NCBI RefSeq assembly: GCF_002024165.1
Contig: NZ_MWQN01000001.1
Span: 4,877,501 to 4,941,500 of the forward strand
Source: Embleya scabrispora
Lineage (GTDB): Bacteria; Actinomycetota; Actinomycetes; Streptomycetales; Streptomycetaceae
DNA length: 64,000 nucleotides
Direction: 5' to 3'
Shown here: one piece after another, positions 1-7,994 of the stretch
Position numbering within the stretch: position 1 is the first letter of the stretch
Layout of the letters: every line of letters begins with the position of its first letter
Position numbers and translations under genes: made by a program
Notes under the pieces: model-generated
Database searches by the model: none
Told to the model about the DNA's origin: nothing
The model's input: the letters and a program-made list of their open reading frames with translations, nothing else

Positions 1-608
1 CCAAATTGTGGGAGAGCCAGGCCCTGCTGCGCGCCGACGTCACCTCGGGCGACGCCGACCTGGGCCGGCGGTTCCTGGCACTGGTCGAGCCGGTGCGCTA
101 CCCGTGTGGTGGGATCGACGACGGCCAGGTCCGCGAGATCCGCCGGATGAAGGCCCGGATCGAGGCCGAGCGGCTGCCGCGCGGGGCCGACCCGACCACA
201 CACACCAAACTCGGCCGAGGCGGTCTGGCCGATGTCGAATGGGTGGTGCAACTGCTCCAGCTGCGGCACGCGCACGAGGTGCCCGCGCTGCGGGTGACCG
301 GCACCCGACAGGGGTTGGCGGCGGCCCGGGACGCGGGGCTGCTCGACGCGCACGACGCCCGGATCCTGGACGATGCGTGGGTCGAGGCCACCCGGGTGCG
401 CAACGCGGTGATGATCGTGCGCGGCCGGTCCTCGGACAGCTTCCCGTCCGATGTACGCGAACTGGGCGGGGTGGCCCGGCTGCTCGGGCACGCCTCGGAC
501 GAGACCGGCAGCCTGCTCGAGGAGTATCGACGGGTGACCAGGCTGGCACGGGCCGTGGTGGAGCGGGTCTTCTACGGCGAGGACGAGACTTCGACGGGCT
601 CGCGCTGA
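1..608 (+). CDS. glnE: Glutamine synthetase adenylyltransferase/deadenylase, C-terminal part
   Basis: The reading frame is already open at the window edge, so this is the 3' end of a longer gene with about 200 residues visible. The protein adds or removes AMP on the regulatory tyrosine of glutamine synthetase I. The visible part matches the C-terminal adenylyltransferase (AT) domain of GlnE: a segment like LGRGGLADVEWVVQLLQL followed by the helical tail with RVRNA and LEEYRRVTRLAR. Its substrate is encoded in this same window: glnA (29959-31368) keeps Tyr397. The 3' end overlaps the convergent PAP2 gene by 37 bp. The family is certain; only the upstream extent is unseen. Confidence 0.9.
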   Translation, partial: KLWESQALLRADVTSGDADLGRRFLALVEPVRYPCGGIDDGQVREIRRMKARIEAERLPRGADPTTHTKLGRGGLADVEWVVQLLQLRHAHEVPALRVTGTRQGLAAARDAGLLDAHDARILDDAWVEATRVRNAVMIVRGRSSDSFPSDVRELGGVARLLGHASDETGSLLEEYRRVTRLARAVVERVFYGEDETSTGSR

Positions 609-1543
609 GGCTTCCCGCGAGGGGCGTCGGGTGCGTGCCCGTCGTGCCCGTCGGCGGCCTTGGGGACCGGCGGCGGCGGTGGCGGCGCGGCCCGCGGGTC
701 GTCCGGCGGATACTGCGGGAAGCGGTACGCGGAGCGTCCGTTGACCAGGCACTGGACGCCGAAGGCCGCGGCCAGGGTGATCCAGCCGCCCACCGCGTCG
801 AGTACGAAGTGGTTGCCGGTCGCCACGATCACGAACAGCGTGGTGATCGGGTACAGGACGCCGAGCACCTTGGCCCACAGCGGCCGGGCGAACATCACGA
901 TCGCGAGCGCGCACCACGTCGACCAGCCGATGTGCATCGACGGCATCGCCGCGTACTGGTTGGAGACGTTCTTCATGTCGCCGGACGCCATCGATCCCCA
1001 CGTGTGGTGGATCAGGACGGTGTCGATGTAGTCCGCCCCGGGCAGCAGTCGCGGCGGTGCGAGGGCGTAGAAGAAGTAGCCGAACAGGGCCATCCCGGTG
1101 GTCAGGAACAACACCGTGCGCACGGCCCGGTAGCGGCCGGGATGTTTGTGGAACAGCCACACCAGGACACCGATGGTGACCACGAAGTGCAGGGTGGCGT
1201 AGTAGTAGTTCATCGGCACGATCAACCAGGTGACGCCGTTGACGGCGTGGTTCACGCTGTGTTCGATGTCGATGTGCATGGTCTTCTCGACATCGAGGAG
1301 TTGCCAGGCGCGGTCGATCGCGGTCCCCTGGCGCTCCGGGACCGCGTTGCGGATCAGCGAGTACACCCAGTAGCTCAGCGCCACCAACGCGAGTTCGACC
1401 ACGAATCGCGGACGACGCGGCGTGTGCAGATATACACGCAATCGGGTCATCGTGGGGATTGGCTGCATGGTCTTCCGTCCGGCTTCGTCGGTCAGCCGTC
1501 GCCCCGACGGCGGCATGGTCTCTCGGCTCGGATTGCCCCCCAT
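572..1543 (-). CDS. PAP2 superfamily integral membrane protein
   Basis: This 323-residue membrane protein resembles the PAP2_3 branch (inositolphosphotransferase-like phosphatases). After a basic N-terminus there are about six hydrophobic segments. The catalytic signature appears as AMPSMHIGWSTW and, one helix later, GNHFVLDAVGGW, the histidine pair of this superfamily. The C-terminal 60 residues are Pro/Asp-rich and probably cytoplasmic. The likely substrate is a lipid phosphate in the membrane, but the sequence does not specify it. The start is uncertain: ATG at 1543 lacks a clear SD, and internal ATGs near residues 26 and 32 are possible. It is convergent with glnE. Confidence 0.75.
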   Translation of the reverse strand: MGGNPSRETMPPSGRRLTDEAGRKTMQPIPTMTRLRVYLHTPRRPRFVVELALVALSYWVYSLIRNAVPERQGTAIDRAWQLLDVEKTMHIDIEHSVNHAVNGVTWLIVPMNYYYATLHFVVTIGVLVWLFHKHPGRYRAVRTVLFLTTGMALFGYFFYALAPPRLLPGADYIDTVLIHHTWGSMASGDMKNVSNQYAAMPSMHIGWSTWCALAIVMFARPLWAKVLGVLYPITTLFVIVATGNHFVLDAVGGWITLAAAFGVQCLVNGRSAYRFPQYPPDDPRAAPPPPPPVPKAADGHDGHAPDAPRGKPQREPVEVSSSP

Positions 1544-1650
1544 GACTCAAGTCTGCCAGAGCCCGCCGCCGAGCCGATCACCCCGTGGGGTCGTCCGGGC
1601 ACGATCTTCTCCTCCCGAGGACGGAGAAAAGGCACGTCGCGGTGGGTGCG

Positions 1651-1687
1651 CGAAGGCCGCCCCCCGCGGGATGGAGGGCGGCCTTCG
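1651..1687 (-). terminator. Stem-loop terminator downstream of the MFS gene
   Basis: Perfect 12-bp stem CGAAGGCCGCCC (1651-1662) and its complement (1676-1687) around a 13-nt loop, lying between the MFS stop codon and the PAP2 start. There is no long T-run, which is usual in these genomes. Confidence 0.6.
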
Positions 1688-1740
1688 GAGTTTCGGACGG
1701 GGTTCGTGACATCGGACGGGGCCGGTGGGCCGGGGTGTGA

Positions 1741-3186
1741 TCAGGGAGACGGGACGGACTCGGGGGCGGGGTCGGCGGAGGTCGGGTCGGTGGCACCCGC
1801 GGGCTTGCGCAGGGTGATCGCGGCGATCACCGCGCCGGCGGCGGCGATGGCGGAGGCACCGAGGAACGCGGCGGAGAAGCCGTCGGTGAGCGCGTCGGGG
1901 TTGCCGACCTCCTGGGCGCCGTGTGCGGCGGCGACGGCGGTCATCGCGGCCAGGCCGAGGGCCGAGCCGATCTGGTAGCTGGTGTTGACGATGCCGGAGG
2001 CGAGACCGCCCTCCTCGGGGCGGGCGCTGGAGATCGCGGTGCCCAGGGATGGGATGAAGGCGAGCGCCATGCCGGCGGCGGCGAGCAGGGAGGCGGGCAG
2101 CACGTCGACCCAGTAGTTGCCGTCGGAGCGGACGAGGGACAACCACAGCATGCCGCCGGCGAGCGCGATCAGGCCGGTGACCACCAGCGGGTTGGGACCG
2201 AAGCGGGCGATCAGGCGCGGCGCGAGCACGATCATCATGAGCATGATGGCCACGGTCATCGGCAGCAGGGCCGAGCCGGAGGCGAAGGCGCCCAGACCGA
2301 GCACCTGCTGAAGGTAGAGGTTGAGGAAGAACCACATCGGAATCCAGGCCGCGGCCATCAACAGCTGGGCCAGGTTGGCCCCGGCGAGGTTGGGCGTACG
2401 CAGGATGCGCAGCGGCATCAGCGGCTCGGCCCGCTTTGCCTGGACCAGCAGGAACAGGGCGATCAGGCCGATGCCGGCGGCGAGGACTCCCAGGGTCTCG
2501 GCGGAGCCCCAGCCGGTCTCGGGGGCACGCACGACGGCGTAGACGGCGACGCCGAGCCCGGCGGTGGCGAGGATGGCACCGAGCACGTCGATCGAGCCGC
2601 GCCGGGCGGGGGCGTCCGGCATCAGCGACGGGGTGGCGACCAGGGCGAGTACGGCGACGGGGATGTTGATGTAGAAGACCCACGGCCAGCTGGCGTATTC
2701 GGTGATCAGGCCGCCCAGGAAGACACCGGCGGTGCCGCCGGCGGGCGCGGCGGCGCCGTACAGCGCGAACGCCTTGGTCAACTCCTTGGGGTTGCCGCCG
2801 AAGAGCATCATCAACAGGGTCAGCGCCGAGGGCGCGATGAGCGCGGCACCAACTCCCTGGACGGCCCGCCCGACGAGCTCGACCCACACCTCGCCGGCGA
2901 GCCCGGCGGCCAGCGACCCGACCCCCAGGATCGCCCAGCCGACCGAGAACACCCGCTTGGCGCCGAACAGGTCGGACAACCGCCCACCGAGCAGGAGCAG
3001 CCCGCCGAACGCGACCACGTAGGCGTTGAAGACCCAGGACAGGTTCTCCTGCGAGAACCCGAGATCGGTCCGCATCTCGGGCAGGGCCACGCCGATGATC
3101 GACGTGTCCATGATGACCATGAACTGGGCGAGCGCAATCAGCGCAAGCGCCGCCCAACGACGCGGATTGGCTTGTGGTTCGGACAT
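1741..3186 (-). CDS. MFS drug exporter, DHA2 family
   Basis: 481-residue proton-coupled exporter of the 14-helix DHA2 type. The N-terminus runs into helix 1 with AQFMVIMDTSIIGVALP, the classic motif D1 of this family, and GGRLSDLFGAKRVF follows (motif A in loop 2-3). QGVGAALIAPSALTLL is the helix-4 region and AAAPAGGTAGVFLGG the helix-5 antiporter region. ATG 3186 was chosen because GGAG sits 8 nt upstream; the frame stays open further 5' but has no homology there. Regulation is suggested by three 17-bp operator-like repeats directly upstream (3203-3292). The substrate cannot be told from sequence; the operator type suggests metal, sulfur-species or aldehyde stress rather than a classical antibiotic. 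Confidence 0.85.
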   Translation of the reverse strand: MSEPQANPRRWAALALIALAQFMVIMDTSIIGVALPEMRTDLGFSQENLSWVFNAYVVAFGGLLLLGGRLSDLFGAKRVFSVGWAILGVGSLAAGLAGEVWVELVGRAVQGVGAALIAPSALTLLMMLFGGNPKELTKAFALYGAAAPAGGTAGVFLGGLITEYASWPWVFYINIPVAVLALVATPSLMPDAPARRGSIDVLGAILATAGLGVAVYAVVRAPETGWGSAETLGVLAAGIGLIALFLLVQAKRAEPLMPLRILRTPNLAGANLAQLLMAAAWIPMWFFLNLYLQQVLGLGAFASGSALLPMTVAIMLMMIVLAPRLIARFGPNPLVVTGLIALAGGMLWLSLVRSDGNYWVDVLPASLLAAAGMALAFIPSLGTAISSARPEEGGLASGIVNTSYQIGSALGLAAMTAVAAAHGAQEVGNPDALTDGFSAAFLGASAIAAAGAVIAAITLRKPAGATDPTSADPAPESVPSP

Positions 3187-3202
3187 CACGATCACTCCAT
3201 AG

Positions 3203-3292
3203 ATACGACCGGGGGGTATCCGGCGACCAGGAACATACCCGAGGGGGGTATACAAAATCCAGAGGCCGGCCATAAATACCTGCCGGGGGTAT
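3203..3292 (-). promoter_or_regulatory. Three CsoR/RcnR-type operators upstream of the MFS gene
   Basis: Three 17-bp copies of ATAC-N6-GGGGTAT (often extended to GGGGGTAT) lie at 3203-3219, 3235-3251 and 3276-3292. The middle copy, ATACCCGAGGGGGGTAT, is closest to a symmetric ATACCC/GGGTAT dyad. G/C-tract inverted repeats flanked by AT are typical of CsoR/RcnR/FrmR/CstR-family repressors (family knowledge). The copy nearest the gene lies just upstream of the SD, so occupancy would block the promoter. No gene for such a repressor is in the window. Confidence 0.6.
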
Positions 3293-3371
3293 GCGATCGG
3301 CGTCCGCGAGGCCCACAAAACGCCGCAAAGGCCGACTCTGGCCGGAGCCGACGAGGGGCCTCGCGGGGCCG

Positions 3372-4363
3372 CTACTTCGTGATCAGCGCACGGAGCTGGT
3401 CGATGGTCAGCCACGGGTTGGCGCGGTGCACCATGCGGTGGCAGTTGGCGCAGATGAGCGCGAGGTCGGAGAGCTTGGTCTCCCCCTCGCCGGCCACGTG
3501 CAGCGGAACGACATGGTGGCACTCGATGTAGCCGGCGCCGTGCGCACCGTACTTCGCCTCGAAGTCGAAGTCACAGACGGCGCAGCTCAAGTGGCCCTGC
3601 TCGTCGAGCACCTCGGCGAGCTTGCGCTCGCGCAGGCTGTGGTTGCGTTCCCGGTAGAGGTGCCGTCGGGCGAGGATGCGCCCTTCGGGTGCGCTGTACT
3701 CCTCGAATTCTTCGAGCGGAGCCGGGGGAGGCTGAGCAATTCACCGGAGCGCAGGCCCGACCGGATACGCCGCGCGGCCTCGGCCATGGTGCTCGGTGCC
3801 GCGAGGAACGCGTGCAGGACCTCGTAGTCCAACGTGTTTCGGTGGGTGCGGGTCGGCTTGCCGATGTTGTCCGAGTGGCACGTTCGGATGTCCGAGATCT
3901 TCTGCGCGACACCATCGGCGTTGCGGAAGGTTTCTCCGCGCGTGGCTTCGGGGTGGAAAGGAAGCTTCTGCAGCAGGCGGGAGAGTTCGATCACGCGCTC
4001 GTCGCTCGCGTCGATGTGCGCCCAGTCGTTGCCGGCCAACAGGGCGCAGGCAAGCACCAGTTCGTCCCAGACCCAGTCGAGGCTGCGCATGGGGGCGCGC
4101 ACTTCGAAGCCGAGCTTCAGCAGCCACCCCGCTGCGGCGGCCTTGCCCCCGCTGAACTCGTCCGCCCTGAGCGCTCTGCCATGGCAGTACCGATGGGCCA
4201 CGCCTGCGATGGCCTTGGAGTCGTACTCCTTGCCGTCGTGAACCAGAACGTATTTCCGGGCCGACCCGAAGCCGTAGGTCTCCCGGAACGCTTCGGGCCC
4301 GAGTCGATCGCACTCCGCAAGGGCCCGCAGAACGGCGTCGCGGGTCAGCTCCCCGATCTTCAT
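3372..4363 (-). pseudogene. ScoMcrA-like HNH endonuclease, broken by a one-base frameshift
   Basis: Two frames form one protein. The 5' frame starts at ATG 4363 (MKIGELTRDAVLRALAECD...) and contains YGFGSARKYVLVHDGKEYDSKAIAGVAHRY, an N-terminal region like the head domain of ScoMcrA-type modification-dependent nucleases. The 3' frame continues as PLEEFEEYSAPEGRIL...RKLAEVLDEQGHLSCAVC and ends with a zinc-bound HNH nuclease: CAVC, ECHHVVPLH, ICANCHRMVH. The switch is at the run of five C on the coding strand (3724-3728); one more C would join the frames. It lies just left of the element boundary, so it is chromosomal. It is either a real inactivating deletion, a phase-variable tract, or a sequencing indel. 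Confidence 0.7.
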
Positions 4364-4458
4364 CGCCCGAGTCTGTCAGCGGCGCGAGAGCGGCCACCAC
4401 AACCCCGAGCGGAAAACCCCGCCAGGCCGATCCGGCCGCGGCCCCGAAACCGACGAAG

Positions 4459-4497
4459 AAGGCCGCCGACCGCGTGATGGCAGCGGTCGACGGCCTT
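4459..4497 (-). terminator. Hairpin downstream of the original glnA insertion site
   Basis: A 15-bp stem with one mismatch: AAGGCCGCCGACCGC (4459-4473) and GCGGTCGACGGCCTT (4483-4497). Before the element inserted, this lay about 35 bp beyond the glnA stop codon in glnA's direction of transcription, where it is followed by CTTCTTCGT. A near copy with a perfect stem is inside the integrase 3' end at 29839-29880. Confidence 0.55.
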
Positions 4498-4530
4498 GTC
4501 TTCGAGAGGGGGCGAGGCCGCCCTCGGGCA

Positions 4531-4546
4531 GGCTTAGATGTCGAAG
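4531..4546. repeat. attL core
   Basis: GGCTTAGATGTCGAAG, identical to 29956-29971. It contains the reverse complement of the glnA 3' end (TTCGACATCTAA), although no glnA body is present here. Similarity stops right after the core on the element side (AAGTGATC here versus TAGAGCTC in glnA). Confidence 0.85.
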
Positions 4547-4565
4547 AAGTGATCAGGGGGATCCG

Positions 4566-4613
4566 CTGACCTGCGGGAACGCCGTGGTATGGGCTCTGAC
4601 CTGTACAAACGCC
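4566..4613. repeat. Pair of 18-bp direct repeats inside attL
   Basis: CTGACCTGCGGGAACGCC (4566-4583) and CTGACCTGTACAAACGCC (4596-4613) match at all but three central positions and are exactly 30 bp apart. Position and spacing fit arm-type integrase or excisionase binding sites. The first repeat contains the TGA that would end integrase in the excised circle (4567-4569). Confidence 0.5.
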
Positions 4614-4655
4614 TTGCATGACTGCTCAGTGTTTCGCGCCATTTCTTGCCTTGGT

Positions 4656-4673
4656 GTGCCCTCTCCGTGCCCT
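4656..4673. repeat. GTGCCCT repeats, left-arm copy
   Basis: GTGCCCTCTC (4656-4665) and GTGCCCT (4667-4673) are near-tandem. The same words recur 41 to 61 bp inside the right end (GTGCCCTC at 29895-29902, GTGCCCTCTC at 29906-29915). Shared short words at both ends of an element are the usual form of integrase arm sites. Confidence 0.45.
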
Positions 4674-5145
4674 ACTGTCCGCCTCCCAGCGCTCTCGGCA
4701 GCAAACGCCAAGCTCTCGCCTCGCTCGTGCCCGACCGGCTGTATAGGCCCGTTGCCACCCAACAGCGGGGCCAGGGCCGCGCCGTTCCTTCGGACACTGG
4801 TCGCCCGTGATCGTTCTCGACTGTCTTCCTACACCCTCATTGCCGTCAGGACTGCCGTCATTCTGTGTTGGCTCGTCATGGACTGCGCCGCCTTCGTCAG
4901 CGGACAACCAACGCTCAGCTTCCTGGGGCGTCCGCGCCCACCGCCCCGGTTCCCGGGCGGGCTTCCTCTGGGGCTGCAGGGTTGCCGTCGGCAGGACGAT
5001 GTCAGTGGGGACGCCTACAGTAAAAAAACAGCGATAAGCGCACAGATTGGCTTCATGCCCTCGACCGCAGGCGCGCTCGTGATCTTGGCCTATCGCCAAC
5101 TCCCGTCCCGGCCATACGGCTCTGCTCTCTTTCCGAGGACAGCAC

Positions 5146-6141
5146 ATGCAACTCGCCGACCATTTCAACGAACTCCTGGGCAACACGGTGAACCTGGGAC
5201 AGGTCAAGCTGAACCTGCTAGAAACACGGGTGGAGTCGATCTACCGGGCGCTGAAGGCCGATCCGGTGATTGGCCAGTTGATCCTCGACAAGATCCCGCA
5301 GGGCTCCTGGGCGCACCGCACGATCATCGACCCGGTCCGCGGCGCGGAGTTCGACGCCGACGTGATGCTGCTGATGGCCGAGAACTCCGGCTGGAGCCCG
5401 AAAACCTACATCGAGGAGGTCTATGCGGCCTTGCACCGGCACAGCGTCTACAAAGACATGCCGCACTCGCGCAAGTGCCGATGCGTGCGGCTGGTCTACA
5501 GCAACTCCATGCACGTCGACCTCGTGCCCTCCGTGCGACTGGCCGATGGCAGGGAGGTCATCGTTAACCGCGATGAGGACCGCTGGGAGTACACCGACTC
5601 CGAGGGCTTCACGACCTGGATGCGCACCCAGGATCAAGCCGCCCAGGGAAACCTGCGGAGGGTCATCCGGCTGATGAAGTTCCTGCGCGACCACAAGGGG
5701 TCGTTCACCGGAACCCGGTCTGTGATCTTGACGACGCTGCTGGGCAACCAGGTCAGCACCTACAAGAAGCTTTCCGACCCGGGCTACTACCGCGATGTGC
5801 CCACCACGCTGCTGCACATCGTCGAAGACCTGGACATCTACCTGCAGGCTTACCCGGTCAAGCCGTCGGTTGCGGACCCCTCCGGGTCTGGGCTGACCTT
5901 CGACCACCGCTGGGAGCAGAGCACCTACTCCTACTTCCGCGACCGGATCCACACGCACGCCAGCGAGATCCACGACGCGTATCACGCCGCGGACAAGGAC
6001 ACGAGCGTGCGGCTGTGGCAGAACCTGTTCGGCCCCGGCTTTAAGGCGCCGGTGGTGGCCGCCAGCAGCGCGAAGTTCCCGGCGACTGCGGCTTCAGCGG
6101 GCGCTGCGGCAACCGTCGCCCGGCCCGGCCGTGCCGGGTGA
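5146..6141 (+). CDS. CBASS CD-NTase (cGAS/DncV-like nucleotidyltransferase)
   Basis: 331-residue enzyme predicted to make a cyclic oligonucleotide alarm signal on phage infection. The nucleotidyltransferase signature is complete: GS at residues 53-54 (IPQGSWAHRTI), the metal-binding pair D70 and D72 in EFDADVML, and the third aspartate D125 in SMHVDLVPSV. The C-terminal half is helical (NLRRVIRLMKFLRDHKG...) as in CD-NTases. The last 30 residues are Ala-rich and would suit C-terminal conjugation by Cap2, although the terminal residue is Gly (PGRAG). SD GAGGACA precedes ATG 5146, and the stop overlaps the Cap2 start by 4 bp. The product nucleotide cannot be read from sequence; Cap5 effectors elsewhere respond to cyclic dinucleotides such as 3',2'-cGAMP. 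Confidence 0.88.
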   Translation: MQLADHFNELLGNTVNLGQVKLNLLETRVESIYRALKADPVIGQLILDKIPQGSWAHRTIIDPVRGAEFDADVMLLMAENSGWSPKTYIEEVYAALHRHSVYKDMPHSRKCRCVRLVYSNSMHVDLVPSVRLADGREVIVNRDEDRWEYTDSEGFTTWMRTQDQAAQGNLRRVIRLMKFLRDHKGSFTGTRSVILTTLLGNQVSTYKKLSDPGYYRDVPTTLLHIVEDLDIYLQAYPVKPSVADPSGSGLTFDHRWEQSTYSYFRDRIHTHASEIHDAYHAADKDTSVRLWQNLFGPGFKAPVVAASSAKFPATAASAGAAATVARPGRAG

Positions 6142-7910
6142 CTCGCAAGACCCGCCCTGGACTCACGCATTGGCAGAAGCAGGCCCTGGCTGATCTGCGC
6201 CAGGTATCGGCCGAACAGCCTGATGTGCTGCGCTTGGTGGGGGCCCCAGCTCACGGCCGAGACGGGTCACTCTTGGTGAGGCTGCGACTGCACACCGGCC
6301 CCTTGGCTACCGGCGCAGATGGTGGCCTTGCCCTGCAGGAACACGAGGACTTTGTCGTGACCCTTCCGGGCTCCCCGTTACCGATGCCTACCATCGAGGT
6401 GACACACCCGAGGTTCACCGGCTACCCCCATGTCCTGGCGGGCCGCCGGCTATGCGTCTTCCTGGACCCTGCCCGCGAGTGGGACCCACTACGCGGGGGT
6501 ATGCGCGCGCTACTGAGCCGCCTGTGGGCCTGGCTGGCGGATGCGGCCGCAGGCCAGTTCGATGCCTCGCAAGCGATGTACCACGCGGTCGGCGGGGTGC
6601 TCCACCACACACCCGGAACCCCGACCTTGGTAGTGCGCGCCCCCGGCCCCGACCGGCGCATCCAGGCCGGTTACCTGATCACCCGCACCAAGCACCGCCT
6701 CGACCTGGTCTACGGCCCGCCGCCGCAAGGCGGCGGGCTGCGGGTACCGGTGGTCAGCCTTGCCGCAGCGTTGCCGCTGGGCGGTGGCACCACCCTCGCC
6801 GAGCTCATGGCCCATCTGGACGGCCGCGGCCCGGCCTCTGCGCAAGGACGACCAGTGCGGGCGGCTGTGTCCCCCCAGTCCCCGGCGATCTTGACCACGC
6901 TCGCAACGAGTGCAATCCGCAACCCTGACAACACCCACCAGTACCTGATACTGGCGGTCCCGCATCCTGTCGGCGGACCACCCCACCTGCTGGGTGCACG
7001 CCTTCCCGCGCCCGCCGCGGACGCGCTGCGCCACGCGGTCCGCGCACAAGGCGCCGCCCTGAATATTGACGTCTCCCGCATCCGCCCCGACCTGCCGATC
7101 GAATGGTGCCCTGTGTCCGATGAACGGCCCGCCGTGACCACCCGCCGCGATCAGGGCACTCCGATCAGCGGCTTCCTGGGCAAGCACGTGCAGGTCTGGG
7201 GCTGCGGCGGGATCGGCTCTTGGATGGCCGAATTCGCCGTACGCGCTGGCGCCGCACAGGTCAGCGTGTGCGACCCGGGAACAGTCACCGGCGGACTTCT
7301 GGTCCGGCAGAACTACACGGAGGGCGACGTCGGAGCGCCGAAGGCCCAAGCCCTGGCGCAGCGCCTGCAGGCCATCAGCGACACGGTAGTGGTCGACGCC
7401 CACGACGGAGCAGTACCTGATAACGCCGCCGACCTCACCGGGACCGACGTGCTCATCGATGCAACCGTCACCATCGCCATGGGCCATGTCCTTGACCAGT
7501 TTGCCGCCGTTGAAGGCCCCCGCCCGGTCCTGGCCCAGGTTGCCACCGACACTCGCACTGGCACTTTGGGCCTGCTGAGCGTCTGCGCTCCGGGTACCGC
7601 GCACGGGCCCAGCAGCATCGATACCGCCGCCGGAAAGACCGTGCTCGCGGACCCGGCCCTGGAGCTCTACCACTCGCTGTGGCAGGCCACTCTGGGCGGC
7701 GACGAACTGGTGCCCACCCGCGGCTGCTCGGTACCCACCTTCCACGGATCGTCGGCTGACCTGGCCGCCGTTGCAGGAACACTCACCTCCCTGCTGGGTA
7801 TGCATCTGGTGGCGCCTGCCTCCGGCACGCACCTCGTCGCGCTACCCCACGCCGCCGGCTCACCCCATCACCGCTTCCTGCCCCACGACCTGCCACCGGC
7901 CGTGCCCTGA
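6138..7910 (+). CDS. CBASS Cap2: fused E2-E1 (ThiF-type) conjugating enzyme
   Basis: 590 residues in three parts. Residues 1-150 are an E2-like domain with HPRFTGYPHVLAGRRLCVFLDP; C106 is the candidate E2 cysteine. Residues about 160-340 form a middle region without recognised motifs, where Cap2 proteins carry an inactive adenylation domain. Residues 345-590 are the active E1/ThiF fold: VWGCGGIGSW (355-360 nucleotide loop), CDPGTV (D379), VRQNYTEGD (R390), and C530 in RGCSVPTFHGSS as probable E1 cysteine. Cap2 primes the CD-NTase by conjugating its C-terminus to a target. It is translationally coupled to the CD-NTase. No JAB-type Cap3 protease follows, which is unusual for an E1-E2 CBASS operon. 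Confidence 0.85.
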   Translation: MTRKTRPGLTHWQKQALADLRQVSAEQPDVLRLVGAPAHGRDGSLLVRLRLHTGPLATGADGGLALQEHEDFVVTLPGSPLPMPTIEVTHPRFTGYPHVLAGRRLCVFLDPAREWDPLRGGMRALLSRLWAWLADAAAGQFDASQAMYHAVGGVLHHTPGTPTLVVRAPGPDRRIQAGYLITRTKHRLDLVYGPPPQGGGLRVPVVSLAAALPLGGGTTLAELMAHLDGRGPASAQGRPVRAAVSPQSPAILTTLATSAIRNPDNTHQYLILAVPHPVGGPPHLLGARLPAPAADALRHAVRAQGAALNIDVSRIRPDLPIEWCPVSDERPAVTTRRDQGTPISGFLGKHVQVWGCGGIGSWMAEFAVRAGAAQVSVCDPGTVTGGLLVRQNYTEGDVGAPKAQALAQRLQAISDTVVVDAHDGAVPDNAADLTGTDVLIDATVTIAMGHVLDQFAAVEGPRPVLAQVATDTRTGTLGLLSVCAPGTAHGPSSIDTAAGKTVLADPALELYHSLWQATLGGDELVPTRGCSVPTFHGSSADLAAVAGTLTSLLGMHLVAPASGTHLVALPHAAGSPHHRFLPHDLPPAVP

Positions 7911-7994
7911 GCCCGGGCGCAGCGGCGGGGACAATTCAAAGCCTGTGGCTCCGGACGACGTTCCGGCAAAGGGGAGCACGCGGGGCAAGCCTCG

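Larger units (their letters stand above)
4364..5145. other. Non-coding stretch spanning the left element junction
   Basis: No open frame here looks like a real protein. The stretch contains the hairpin of the original glnA downstream region (4459-4497), the left att core (4531-4546), two CTGACCTG-type direct repeats (4566-4613), GTGCCCT repeats (4656-4673), and then about 470 bp leading to the CBASS operon. An A-rich patch near 5022-5029 is the most AT-rich point and may belong to the CBASS promoter, but I cannot assign -10/-35 boxes with confidence. Confidence 0.5.

Noticed and set aside
1547-3328. Long minus-strand open frame overlapping the MFS gene
   Set aside because: Its translation is Arg/Pro/Ala-rich without domains and lies in another frame of the MFS gene; high GC keeps frames open.
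4584-5567. Open frames on both strands between attL and the CD-NTase
   Set aside because: No domain, poor codon pattern, no SD, and they overlap the CD-NTase start or the arm repeats.
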